From contig NZ_JACWZZ010000001.1 in the NCBI RefSeq assembly GCF_014698995.1, positions 1,136,501 to 1,200,500 on the forward strand: a stretch of 64,000 bases of DNA, read 5' to 3'. Shown here one piece after another: positions 54,936 to 62,937 of this stretch (the stretch's first letter is position 1; every line of letters starts with the position of its first letter). Both the position numbers and the translations under genes were made by a program. The notes under the pieces are model-generated. The model saw only the letters and a list, made by a program, of their open reading frames with translations, was not told where the DNA came from and ran no database searches. Source of the stretch: Hymenobacter duratus (lineage in GTDB: Bacteria > Bacteroidota > Bacteroidia > Cytophagales > Hymenobacteraceae).

Positions 54936-54990
54936 CTCCCGGGAATTCCCAATAGCACATTCCAGTACCTCTCAATTCCCGCCTTCACCT

Positions 54991-56556
54991 ATGAAATACC
55001 CGCTTCTTCTGGCGCTGGCCGCGGCCAGCCTCACCGCGTGCAACCCCGACACCAAAACGACTGACACGGCCGCCACGACACCCGTCGTCACTGCAAAGGC
55101 CCCAGCCGACTCGGTGCCACCTGCCACGCCACAGTACCGCCCGGCTTTCCATTTCAGCCCGGCCAAGATGTGGATGAACGACCCCAACGGCATGGTGTAT
55201 CTTAACGGCACCTACCACCTGTTCTTCCAGCACTATCCCGGCGGCATGGAGTGGGGCCCGATGCACTGGGGCCACGCCACCAGCAAAGACCTGGTAACCT
55301 GGCAGGAGCAGCCCATTGCGCTATATCCCGATTCGCTGGGCTGGATTTTCTCGGGCAGTGCCGTTATCGACAAGGACAACACGGCCGGCTTCGGCCAGAA
55401 CGCAATGGTGGCCATCTTCACCCACCACAACGCCCCTGAGGAAAAGAAGAAAACCAATAAGCATCAGTATCAAAGCCTGGCCTACAGCCTCGACGAAGGC
55501 AAAACCTGGCAGAAGTACGCCGGCAACCCGGTGCTGCCTAATCCCGGCATTCAGGACTTCCGCGACCCGAAAGTGAGCTGGAATGAGGTGGCTAAGAAGT
55601 GGGTGATGACCCTGGCCACCAAAGACCGGATTACGTTTTACTCGTCGCCGAACCTGAAAGACTGGAACAAGCTGAGCGAGTTTGGTGAGAAGCTGGGCGC
55701 CCACGGCGGCGTGTGGGAATGCCCCGATTTGTTTCCGCTGACGCTGAATGGCAAAACCCACTGGGTGCTGCTGGTGAGCATCAACCCTGGCGGGCCCAAC
55801 GGCGGCTCGGCCACGCAATACTTTGTGGGGCAGTTTGATGGCAAAACCTTCACGCCCACTACCACCACCCAGAAATGGGTAGACTGGGGCAAAGACGACT
55901 ACGCTGGCGTGACGTGGGCCGGCACCGGTGCCCGCAAAATCTTCCTCGGCTGGATGAGCAACTGGGAGTACGCCAACCAGGTGCCAACTTCGCCCTGGCG
56001 CAACGCCATGACCGTGCCGCGCGACCTGGCCCTCAAGCAAGTCGGCCAGGAAATCTACCTGACCTCGACGCCGGTGAAAGAAGTAGCCACGCTAGGCCAG
56101 GCCGCCCAGACCCTGAACAACCTGACAGTTAAGCCAGAGTTGAGCCTAGCCGACAAAATCCCGAATCTGGCCCAACAGTTTCAGCTGAAGATGAGCACCA
56201 GGCTGCTCCAGGATTTCGCGCTGGTGCTGGGCAATGCCAAAGGCGAGGAACTGGTTATCGGCTACGACAAGCAGGCCAACCAATATTACATCGACCGGAG
56301 CAAAGCCGGCCAGATGGCCTTCAGCGACAAATTCGCCGGCCGCCACCCAGCCCCGCGCCTAGCTACCGGCCCAGCCGCTGACCTTACGCTGCTCTTCGAC
56401 GCTACCTCGGTGGAAGTGTTTGCCGACGGCGGCCTTACCACCATGACCGAGTTGTTCTTCCCCACCGAGCCCTACACTACGCTCAAGCTAAAGTCGGCCA
56501 GCGGCCTTACCCTGGATAACCTGACGTACACTGTACTCAAGCCAGCTGCGAAGTAG
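54991..56556 (+). CDS. GH32 fructan hydrolase (levanase/inulinase/invertase type), lipoprotein
   Basis: 521 residues from the ATG before KYPLLLALAAASLTACNPD, a lipoprotein leader with Cys17. The five-bladed propeller shows the GH32 catalytic set: nucleophile Asp64 in WMNDPNG, transition-state Asp192 in FRDPKV, and acid/base Glu243 in WECPDLFPL. A C-terminal beta-sandwich (about 385-520) contains VEVFADGGLTTMTELFF. The enzyme cleaves beta-fructosyl links in inulin, levan or sucrose; the exact specificity is not readable. It is probably anchored to the outer membrane. It closes the locus and is followed by a terminator. Confidence 0.95.
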   Translation: MKYPLLLALAAASLTACNPDTKTTDTAATTPVVTAKAPADSVPPATPQYRPAFHFSPAKMWMNDPNGMVYLNGTYHLFFQHYPGGMEWGPMHWGHATSKDLVTWQEQPIALYPDSLGWIFSGSAVIDKDNTAGFGQNAMVAIFTHHNAPEEKKKTNKHQYQSLAYSLDEGKTWQKYAGNPVLPNPGIQDFRDPKVSWNEVAKKWVMTLATKDRITFYSSPNLKDWNKLSEFGEKLGAHGGVWECPDLFPLTLNGKTHWVLLVSINPGGPNGGSATQYFVGQFDGKTFTPTTTTQKWVDWGKDDYAGVTWAGTGARKIFLGWMSNWEYANQVPTSPWRNAMTVPRDLALKQVGQEIYLTSTPVKEVATLGQAAQTLNNLTVKPELSLADKIPNLAQQFQLKMSTRLLQDFALVLGNAKGEELVIGYDKQANQYYIDRSKAGQMAFSDKFAGRHPAPRLATGPAADLTLLFDATSVEVFADGGLTTMTELFFPTEPYTTLKLKSASGLTLDNLTYTVLKPAAK

Positions 56557-56610
56557 CCTTTTCACGGAAGCCAAGCTCGATAAGTTCTTTTGTGGAACTG
56601 AGCACACACA

Positions 56611-56649
56611 AAAACAGCCACTCGCCCCGAAAGGCAAGTGGCTGTTTTT
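56611..56649. terminator. Bidirectional intrinsic terminator
   Basis: Arms AAAACAGCCACTCGCC and GGCAAGTGGCTGTTTT (one mismatch) enclose six bases. T residues follow on both strands. It ends the GH32 transcript from the left and would have ended the tRNA-Gly transcript from the right before the element inserted. Confidence 0.85.
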
Positions 56650-56653
56650 ATGT

Positions 56654-56699
56654 GAGCGAGAAACGAGGTTCGAACTTGCGACCCTCAGCTTGGAAAGCT
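56654..56699 (-). other. 3' fragment of a tRNA-Gly (UCC) gene, element attachment site
   Basis: Read on the minus strand, the fragment starts within the anticodon arm (AGCTTTCCAAGCTGA, anticodon TCC), then has the variable loop, a T arm with GTTCGAAC and the acceptor end TTCTCGC. The D arm and 5' acceptor strand are missing: the sequence to the right does not resemble a tRNA. Together with an integrase gene 150 bases away, this is the usual remnant left where an element enters the 3' end of a tRNA gene. The full tRNA should lie at the other end of the element, beyond this window. Confidence 0.8.
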
Positions 56700-56814
56700 A
56701 TGGTGACTGCTTGCTAGTTGGTATGCTTTGCTTATAAAAAGTGTCTTTTTAGGTATTTTAAGGCAGTTTATTCTATTGTTCTCTATCATCGGTATCTCGA
56801 TTTTTATTAAGTTT

Positions 56815-56849
56815 GTGTAAACCGCCGTGTAAACCAAAGCGGTTTACAC
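56815..56849. promoter_or_regulatory. Triple repeat at the integrase start
   Basis: GTGTAAACC occurs at 56815-56823 and 56827-56835, and its complement inside GCGGTTTACAC at 56839-56849; the outer copies form an 11-base inverted repeat. The block ends two bases before the integrase ATG, overlapping the expected ribosome-binding region. It may be an autoregulatory operator or an accessory arm-binding site of the integrase. Confidence 0.55.
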
Positions 56850-56851
56850 CT

Positions 56852-58171
56852 ATGAGCAAGACCACTGACTATAAGGAAGGACGTGCTACAGTAAGGATCG
56901 TCTACTTCACCAGTAAAGTACTAGCCGACGGCTCACATCCGTTTCTGGTATGCATTACCAAAAACCGTCAGCGCAAGTACTTGGCTACTGGACTGTCGTT
57001 GCTGCCAAAGTATTGGAATGCTGAGAAGAGTAATTTCAGGGATGCTATTCGCAAGAGTTATCTTGAACCTCATCGTGAGAAGCTAATAACAGATCTTCGC
57101 AACTGGGAGGACAAGTATAGCGACGCTGCCACTTCTCTGGCTGGGGCTGATGAGCAGCATGATGCCCGAGCTGTAGCGGCCAAAGCTATAGAAGGCCGTA
57201 AAGCTACCCGACGAATACTACTACTGGCTTATATCGAGGAGCTGGCACAAGGTATGGTAGCCACAGGCCAGATTGGTAACGCAGGCGTGTACCGGGACCT
57301 GAGCAATCAGCTTGCAAAGTTTATCAAAGCCGAATATGATGTAACGGATGTTCCTTTCGAACGCGTGACGGTTAGCTTCTGTAATGAATGGGAAGCGACC
57401 TTAAGGGCGACAGGAGCACAGGAGATTACGCTTTCTTTACGCTTCCGTACACTGCGGGCTGTTCTCAACAGAGCTATTGCTGCCGGAGTATCAAAGCCTG
57501 TTCATTACCCTTTTGCTCGTACTGTAGCTGAGAAGCATAAGTTTAGTGTGGGCAAGTTTGACGTCAGCACTACCAAGAGAGCATTGCCCCGCGATGCTGT
57601 ACGTCGCCTGGAAGCGTTGGAAACTGATTCTGACCGTCTACGCTTGGCTAAAGAGGTATTTCTGTTCTCCTTCTATGGCGGAGGAATAAACTTCGTTGAT
57701 CTGGCTCAACTACGTTGGCGTGATCTAAGCTTTAATGCTGAAAACAGGCCTGAACGCTTAAACTACGTGCGACAAAAGACCGGCGGTAAGTTTTCGCTCA
57801 AGCTGCTTGCTCCAGCCGCGGCACTCATCACCTCCTACGCGCCTCTGACACGAGCCACGCCCGACAGCTATATCTTTCCTGTACTGGATCCTGCTAGGCA
57901 TCGTACTCCTACTCAAATCAAAAACCGCTTACACAAGGTACTTGGGCAGGTAAACAAGGATTTGAAAGTGTTGGCTAGCCAAGCTGGTATCGATACTACC
58001 CTCACTACCTATGTAGCTAGGCACTCGTTTGCTACTGCTCTCAAACTCGCAGGAGAGAACACAGGAGTTATCAGCCAAGCTATGGGTCATAAATCAGAGG
58101 CTATAACAGCTATTTATCTAGACTCATTCGCCTCTGAGTTGGTTGATACAGCGTTTGAGCGGTTGCTTTAA
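56852..58171 (+). CDS. Tyrosine recombinase (integrase), Bacteroidota type
   Basis: 439 residues from the ATG before SKTTDYKEG; a TTG start 39 bases upstream is possible. An arm-binding domain (about 10-100), a SAM-like core-binding domain (about 120-230) and a catalytic domain follow. Catalytic residues: Arg390 and His391 in YVARHSFAT, His413 in MGHKSEA, and nucleophile Tyr422 in AIYLDSF. The first catalytic Arg is not where expected: the family string RGMxFVD is here GGINFVD (277-283). The loss of this Arg is known for IntDOT-type enzymes. GC content drops sharply here. It lies 150 bases from the tRNA fragment and faces into the element. Confidence 0.93.
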   Translation: MSKTTDYKEGRATVRIVYFTSKVLADGSHPFLVCITKNRQRKYLATGLSLLPKYWNAEKSNFRDAIRKSYLEPHREKLITDLRNWEDKYSDAATSLAGADEQHDARAVAAKAIEGRKATRRILLLAYIEELAQGMVATGQIGNAGVYRDLSNQLAKFIKAEYDVTDVPFERVTVSFCNEWEATLRATGAQEITLSLRFRTLRAVLNRAIAAGVSKPVHYPFARTVAEKHKFSVGKFDVSTTKRALPRDAVRRLEALETDSDRLRLAKEVFLFSFYGGGINFVDLAQLRWRDLSFNAENRPERLNYVRQKTGGKFSLKLLAPAAALITSYAPLTRATPDSYIFPVLDPARHRTPTQIKNRLHKVLGQVNKDLKVLASQAGIDTTLTTYVARHSFATALKLAGENTGVISQAMGHKSEAITAIYLDSFASELVDTAFERLL

Positions 58172-58246
58172 TGTGAGGTTACCCAGGATTATAGCAGTCG
58201 AGAAAATGCCCTGCACTCGTTCTGATGAGTTCTAATGCATCAGGTG

Positions 58247-58777
58247 TCAAATGAGGTGATTATCCAGCTTTCTCTTTTGATGCGGAAAGTTCAACATAGC
58301 AGGCCCATTATAACGTCCATCCTCCTTCATATCAAACTTCAACAACGGATTAAGTGACTTCATAAAGCTGATTAGGTTAGCTGGCTGAAGGTCACCTCGA
58401 ACGTACAGTTGATGAATAGCTAGCTGTAGCTGCTGTAGATATGTGAGTGCACCGTGATGCAATTCCACCACTATTTTCCTGGTCTTATTTCGAAACCCAG
58501 TACTTATGAAGATACTCTTGGCTTCATAATCTGCTCCTTTAAAATTGAGCGAAGAGTAAGCACTTACGCCAAACCGACCCATTCGTCCAAGCGCTTCCTG
58601 TATCCAAGGGTAGGAAATCTCATCAGCTTGATTGAATATTTTATCTAATGCTAACTCCGTGATTGGATTAGCTTTTGTGAAGTCAGCGTGGCCAATTAAG
58701 GCGACAGCTATATACCACGCTCCTGAGCTAGGTGCTTGTGGGTAGTCAAAAGGGGCTGTAGGGTTGGATGGAGGCAT
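58247..58777 (-). CDS. Hypothetical protein of the mobile element
   Basis: 176 residues, no membrane segment or leader. The middle (ADEISYPWIQEALGRMGRFG and IVVELHHGALTYLQQLQLAI) looks like a small alpha/beta protein. The C-terminus is charged (FPHQKRKLDNHLI). I do not recognise a family. It is divergent from the small XRE-like regulator to its right, a usual arrangement for element control regions, so it might be regulated by that protein. Codon use is AT-richer than the chromosome around it. Confidence 0.55.
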   Translation of the reverse strand: MPPSNPTAPFDYPQAPSSGAWYIAVALIGHADFTKANPITELALDKIFNQADEISYPWIQEALGRMGRFGVSAYSSLNFKGADYEAKSIFISTGFRNKTRKIVVELHHGALTYLQQLQLAIHQLYVRGDLQPANLISFMKSLNPLLKFDMKEDGRYNGPAMLNFPHQKRKLDNHLI

Positions 58778-58833
58778 TGCGTTGTTAGCGGCGTTAAATT
58801 CTCAAACGAATATAACGCTCTGAGTCAAATAAT

Positions 58834-58845
58834 GACCGATCGGTC
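58834..58845. promoter_or_regulatory. 12-bp palindrome in the divergent control region
   Basis: GACCGATCGGTC is self-complementary and lies 39 bases before the XRE-type regulator start, between two divergent genes. Small phage-like repressors often bind such dyads. Without a second copy this is a weak candidate. Confidence 0.4.
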
Positions 58846-58884
58846 CTTGTGCTCGCTGGTGTCAATGCCGCCCTTTGTGCCTGC

Positions 58885-59130
58885 ATGGTTGCGAAGCAGG
58901 AATCACCCTTTTTGCGCGAGCTAGCCCGCCGATTGAAAGCTGTGCGGGAGGAGCGTCATCTAACGCTGCAGGAGGTGTATGATGCAACGGGAGTACATGT
59001 AGCCCGTATCGAATCTGGCAGGCGAAATGCTGCTTTGTATACTACAGCTATGCTTTGTAGTTATTACAAGGTGGAGCTTGGAGTACTTGTAGCTGGGCTA
59101 GAGAAGCTAGTAGGCCAAAAGTATGAATGA
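58885..59130 (+). CDS. Small XRE-family helix-turn-helix regulator
   Basis: 81 residues from the ATG before VAKQESPFLRELARRLKAV. The XRE domain is nearly the whole protein: RLKAVREERHLTLQEVYDAT then GVHVARIESGRRNAALYTTA. A longer frame begins at 58849 but the extra twelve residues are not HTH-like. It probably represses genes of the mobile element or itself. The adjacent dyad and the divergent neighbour fit that reading. Confidence 0.85.
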   Translation: MVAKQESPFLRELARRLKAVREERHLTLQEVYDATGVHVARIESGRRNAALYTTAMLCSYYKVELGVLVAGLEKLVGQKYE

Positions 59131-59733
59131 AGCAATGCTATTTATATAACTTTATTGATTTATTAGTTCTTTTGACTTGTGCTTTGCTTAGGCTGAAGAT
59201 AGTGTAAGTATGTTATTTGATTATTGAAATTGAACATAACATTTCTCGTTAAAAATGATTTTTATCGAGAAATGTTAAAACGAATTTGTAGGGTCAGGAT
59301 AGTGGGTTCTGTTTCCCCATGCTTAAGGCTGGGGGGATATAAGGGAGATGGCTTGCTCCTGGAAATATAAAAATTTTAATTTTTGCATTCCATCAAATTC
59401 TTCCGCACGAAAAGAATGAAAATCTTCATTCGGTGGTTACGAACGGTTGTAATTGAGTGCTGCAATCGCAGCACTCATGCCCGCTATGCGGGCAGCTACG
59501 CATTGTTCAGCAGAGGGGTAACCTATTCTGATGATTTCTTGGTGTTAGATGCATGAGTTGCACTCCAAAGCAGACTTCAGCGCCCGGTCCATAAACGGAC
59601 CGGGCGCTTCCATGTATTAAAAGGTTGTTTACCTGGAGCGCTTTCGGTTCACAAATAGTATTCAAATATCTGTTAGGCATCTAGGTAAGCACACCTCAAC
59701 CAAAGTCGGTCATTTTAAAAAGTCAACACCCGA
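59131..59733. other. Hairpin-rich 600-base noncoding region in the element
   Basis: 603 bases without a gene. Four perfect inverted repeats: TAACATTTCTCG / CGAGAAATGTTA (59237-59248, 59266-59277), GAGTGCTGC / GCAGCACTC (59455-59463, 59468-59476), GCCCGC / GCGGGC (59479-59493) and GCGCCCGGTCC / GGACCGGGCGC (59580-59590, 59597-59607). The middle two are only two bases apart. The region may encode a structured RNA, or serve as a transfer or recombination site. Confidence 0.6.
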
Positions 59734-60459
59734 ATGAAGTCATATTACGAAAAGAGCGAAGCAGCACGTTTGAAAATAGAATCTGGAGATATGGATCTTA
59801 GAGAGGATCCACTAGGTAATATGGTGAAGGAACAGCCTTACCATGTGATGTACTCTGAGGGATTCCCTGGATACTTTACATACATGGTATTGTGTGACTT
59901 CGGCGAACTTGATGATAAAAGACAGCGCACTTCATGGGGCTTTGACTTCTATAATACAGAACAGTATTCGCCGTACTACCGCAGGCCACCTGCTACATAT
60001 GAATACTGCTTATCATCTAGTGAAGTCGAAGCGTGGTTGGACAAGTTTTATGGTAATTTACCTGATTCAGAAGAATATAAGTACTTGATCTCTATTCTAG
60101 TAAATGCCCATAACTCATCAGGTGAATTTTTCACTCATACCGAGTATAACAAGGCGTCAGCATTGAAATGGCTTAATGACAAGGTGGAGCAGAAAAATGG
60201 TTCTCAAAAAGTATTTGCAGGCTTGGGTCTACAGTGGAATACCCCTCGGGCTGAGTATATAGAACTTATGTATGGATTGTTCGAATGTGGAGCACTGACT
60301 GCCACTGGCAAAGGTGGGCGTGCAGGAGCGATAGAGCGCCTTGGCGAAGCGTTAGGTATCGAGGGGAAAGTGCAGTTAGTTCTGTATTACAGCAAATTAA
60401 ACAGCGTAATTCAGATCGGCAAACACCCCTTCTTGACAGAGTTAAAGAAGCTTTATTGA
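59734..60459 (+). CDS. RteC-like protein of the mobile element
   Basis: 241 residues. The N-terminal two thirds are not recognised. The C-terminal part reads LQWNTPRAEYIELMYGLFEC, GALTATGKGGRAGAIERLGE and HPFLTELKKL. This follows the RteC pattern of an EL(I/M)YaL helix, a G-x-hydrophobic step and a terminal FLxxLk. RteC activates excision genes of the conjugative transposon CTnDOT by binding upstream DNA. The match is distant and needs a profile search. The gene is flanked by noncoding DNA on the left and an HTH gene on the right. Confidence 0.55.
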   Translation: MKSYYEKSEAARLKIESGDMDLREDPLGNMVKEQPYHVMYSEGFPGYFTYMVLCDFGELDDKRQRTSWGFDFYNTEQYSPYYRRPPATYEYCLSSSEVEAWLDKFYGNLPDSEEYKYLISILVNAHNSSGEFFTHTEYNKASALKWLNDKVEQKNGSQKVFAGLGLQWNTPRAEYIELMYGLFECGALTATGKGGRAGAIERLGEALGIEGKVQLVLYYSKLNSVIQIGKHPFLTELKKLY

Positions 60460-60570
60460 AATATATAAATAGAAGATAATTACCCCTAGTCAACCCCTAG
60501 GTTGGTGTGTTGCACTTGCTTTCCGTGCTCTCTTTGTGACCGGTAATCAATCCTAACCACCGCCAACAAA

Positions 60571-60909
60571 ATGAAACAAAAAATTCAAAACCTACAGTAC
60601 CTACTCCCCTACAAGTCAATTGCAGCCTTAGCCGCAAAGCTTGGTTTATCCCAGTCTGCCGTCAGCAAAGCACTTAAGCGCGGCAATCCTAGCCACCCCG
60701 CAGTTTTCAATGCCATGCGTATGGCCCAGACCCTAGGCTGGGACTTGGATAACTATGGCAATGATGTTACAGTAATCGCTAAGACTGAGCCTCGTGCAAT
60801 ACCAGTTAGCAACTATCACTATAGGACCAAAGGGGATGTGCTACTGAACCTTACTGACAAGTTACACTCCTGTTTGTGTCAGCGTGCATGCTCTTGCTCA
60901 CGTCTGTAG
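60571..60909 (+). CDS. Small helix-turn-helix protein
   Basis: 112 residues. The first half holds a good HTH: SIAALAAKLGLSQSAVSKAL followed by KRGNPSHPAVFNAM. The second half, with a Cys-rich end (HSCLCQRACSCSRL), is unusual; this tail could have arisen by a frameshift or be a real metal-binding tail. It lies 111 bases after the RteC-like gene. A role as element regulator is the likeliest reading, but no family could be named. Confidence 0.6.
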   Translation: MKQKIQNLQYLLPYKSIAALAAKLGLSQSAVSKALKRGNPSHPAVFNAMRMAQTLGWDLDNYGNDVTVIAKTEPRAIPVSNYHYRTKGDVLLNLTDKLHSCLCQRACSCSRL

Positions 60910-61118
60910 ACTTGCTTTGAGGCATACGCCATGATATGGATATGAGGAGTGATATGCTCTGCATAGCCACATCGACGGCGAATGCCATACACAAACTGTC
61001 TAACTGTTAGCACTCAATCAGCAGCTTGTGTAACATGCCGTCGAAGTAGACCTGGAAAATTACCCATGTAGCTGTGCCACACAGCTACGTAGACTGTAAT
61101 CGTCAACTCCTTTTACTG

Positions 61119-61403
61119 ATGTACAACCCTTTTGAAGTACTGAATACCCGCTTAGAGAAGCTGGAAGCACTTATTACTGAACGACTGCCGATCAATAATA
61201 TAGTCGCGCAGGCCCCAGAACTTGGGGGCTTGGCATTGGCACAGGAGGTTACTAGGCTGAGTAAAGCTCGCATCTATGCGTTGGTCTCAGCCCGAGGTAT
61301 TCCTCACAGCAAGCGCGGTAACAAGCTCTACTTTTCTCGGTCCGAGTTACTGGCTTGGATTACTGCAGGTAACCGGGCTGAACAACACAAAGCAGGTCGT
61401 TAA
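61119..61403 (+). CDS. Excisionase-like helix-turn-helix protein
   Basis: 94 residues from the ATG before YNPFEVLNTRLEKLEALI. The C-terminal half has the excisionase/HTH_17 pattern LAQEVTRLSKARIYALVSAR, GIPHSKRGNKLYFSRSELLA and WI. Such proteins bend DNA at attachment sites or act as element regulators; in Bacteroidota elements they typically sit beside a RepA-like ATPase gene, as here, three bases ahead of it. An upstream in-frame ATG would add 15 residues with no likeness. Confidence 0.85.
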   Translation: MYNPFEVLNTRLEKLEALITERLPINNIVAQAPELGGLALAQEVTRLSKARIYALVSARGIPHSKRGNKLYFSRSELLAWITAGNRAEQHKAGR

Positions 61404-61406
61404 GAT

Positions 61407-62582
61407 ATGGACGCTAACGACCTACATACCTCATCTGCTGTTTCGGAACGGCAAGGCGAGGAAACGAAACCGTCACTAAATAATAGTATGGCGCCACTAC
61501 GACGTATGCCGTTTATTTCCCAGGATGATGTAAATAGCTTACTAGAAGACATGGGTCGCTTACCGAAGCAGAGTGAACGTACAGGTGAAGTGCCGTTGAT
61601 AAGGCAAGACGATTGCGTTTTTACTTTGGGTGAACTACTTGACCGACCTTCGGCGGAAATCCCTCAACTTGTTTCTCCTTTCCTGCAACGGAAGGGGGTA
61701 GCGATGTTGGCAGGTAGTAGCGACACGGGCAAGTCTTCATTCCTACGCCAACTCGCGTTAGCCGTGGCCAATGAAGCCTCTAACTTTTTGGGATTTTCCA
61801 TTCAGGCCAAGCACAACAGCGCAATCTGTGTCAGTACTGAGGATAACGATGAAGCAATTGGCGCTTTATTGAATAAGCAATTGCGCGATCAAACCATTTC
61901 AGATGCGGCTCGTAACCGGCTGCGGTTCGTGTTTAACACTGATGACTTACCCACAAGACTCGATCGGATGTTAATTGAGTGTCCAGCTGATTTGGTTATT
62001 GTGGATGCATTAGGAGATCTTTTTGATGGCAACTTAAATCAGTCCAATGAAGTAAGGCGCTTTATAGCGAAGTATAACGATTTAGCCAACAAGCATGGCT
62101 GCTTAGTGCTTTTTATGCACCACACTAGTAAGCGGAGTGAAGATCGAGAGCCTTCTAAAAATAACCTTTTAGGTAGCCAAGGTCTAGAGGCAAAAATGCG
62201 AGTAGTATTTGAGCTAAGGGCCGATCCATATGATCGTGAAGTTCGCCATCTGTGTATATTGAAAGGTAATTATATAGCTTCTGAATTAAAGCAAAAAAGC
62301 TATGTTTTACGCTTTGATGAAAATTTGGTGTTCCATAATACAGGTAAGAGAGCACAATTTGGCGATTTGGTGAAAAGCACTGTGGAAAATCCTAATGAAC
62401 GTGAACTGTGGAGTGCCGCCAAAGAGCTATTGCAAGCAGGTAATTCATACGATAAAGTGGCTACTTTATTAGAACCAATAGCTAAGAATTTAGGAATGAA
62501 CACTATTTCAAGAGCTACTCTAAATAGGCGGCTCCCTAAGTCGTCTTTGCATCCCGCTATCTCACCGTCTCAATCTCTATAA
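61407..62582 (+). CDS. RepA-like hexameric AAA ATPase
   Basis: 391 residues. The ATPase core follows the AAA_25/RepA family: Walker A GSSDTGKSS (103-111, Lys109), Walker B LVIVDALGDLF (Asp200), LFMHHTSKRSEDREP, and LLGSQGLEAKMRVVFELRAD. The family includes plasmid and element helicases such as RSF1010 RepA and the primase-associated ATPases of Bacteroidota elements. A flexible N-terminus (1-70) and a C-terminal winged-helix-like part (ELWSAAKELLQAGNSYDKVA) are added. It is coupled to the excisionase-like gene. The 3' end contains one copy of the iteron-like motif. Confidence 0.88.
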   Translation: MDANDLHTSSAVSERQGEETKPSLNNSMAPLRRMPFISQDDVNSLLEDMGRLPKQSERTGEVPLIRQDDCVFTLGELLDRPSAEIPQLVSPFLQRKGVAMLAGSSDTGKSSFLRQLALAVANEASNFLGFSIQAKHNSAICVSTEDNDEAIGALLNKQLRDQTISDAARNRLRFVFNTDDLPTRLDRMLIECPADLVIVDALGDLFDGNLNQSNEVRRFIAKYNDLANKHGCLVLFMHHTSKRSEDREPSKNNLLGSQGLEAKMRVVFELRADPYDREVRHLCILKGNYIASELKQKSYVLRFDENLVFHNTGKRAQFGDLVKSTVENPNERELWSAAKELLQAGNSYDKVATLLEPIAKNLGMNTISRATLNRRLPKSSLHPAISPSQSL

Positions 62583-62839
62583 AATGGGATAGTGAGATGC
62601 CCTGCACAGATGTATCCATTAGTTTTAGAAGATGAAGTTAAGGCGCTTGGTTACTAATCGTAGTCTAATCCAACGAGTAGTGAGCTACGTATATATAATT
62701 AATTGTGTATTTGCTTCACATATTGTAAGTAGTATGTGAAGCCAGACATAAACCACAAAGCTTACTTACGAAGCAAATCAACGACCTTTTTTGGCCGCAT
62801 CTCACCATCTCAAACTATTTAGTTTGAGATGGTGAGATG
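62558..62839. repeat. Iteron-like repeated motif
   Basis: The 19-base motif CATCTCACCATCTCAAACT occurs at 62798-62816, with 16 of 19 matches at 62558-62576, and on the other strand at 62821-62839; a shorter inverted copy GATAGTGAGATGC lies at 62588-62600. One copy is inside the end of the ATPase gene. The arrangement resembles protein-binding iterons of a replication or transfer origin. Confidence 0.55.
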
Positions 62840-62937
62840 CGGCCAAAAAAGGTCGTTTGAGGTAGTCTAGCTAAAACGGACGGTGTACAGTATTATCTTC
62901 TACTGCCTATGGCCTAGAAATAGCTTCTGGCGACTTG
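62583..62937. other. Noncoding region after the RepA-like gene
   Basis: 355 bases without a gene. It holds a ten-base inverted repeat, GCTTCACATA / TATGTGAAGC (62713-62722, 62733-62742), and the long hairpin of 62780-62857, both next to the iteron-like motif copies. The right end runs into the decayed insertion sequence. Confidence 0.5.
62780..62857. repeat. 38-bp perfect inverted repeat
   Basis: Arms 62780-62817 and 62820-62857 are exactly complementary around two T bases. The arms contain the iteron-like motif and CTTTTTTGGCCG, whose T and A runs would also let it act as a bidirectional terminator. Such a long perfect hairpin is unlikely by chance and could be a single-strand origin, transfer origin or terminator of the element. 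Confidence 0.8.

Noticed and set aside
56640..56720. Intact tRNA gene
   Set aside because: Only the anticodon, variable, T and 3' acceptor parts are present. No D arm or matching 5' acceptor strand is found to the right.
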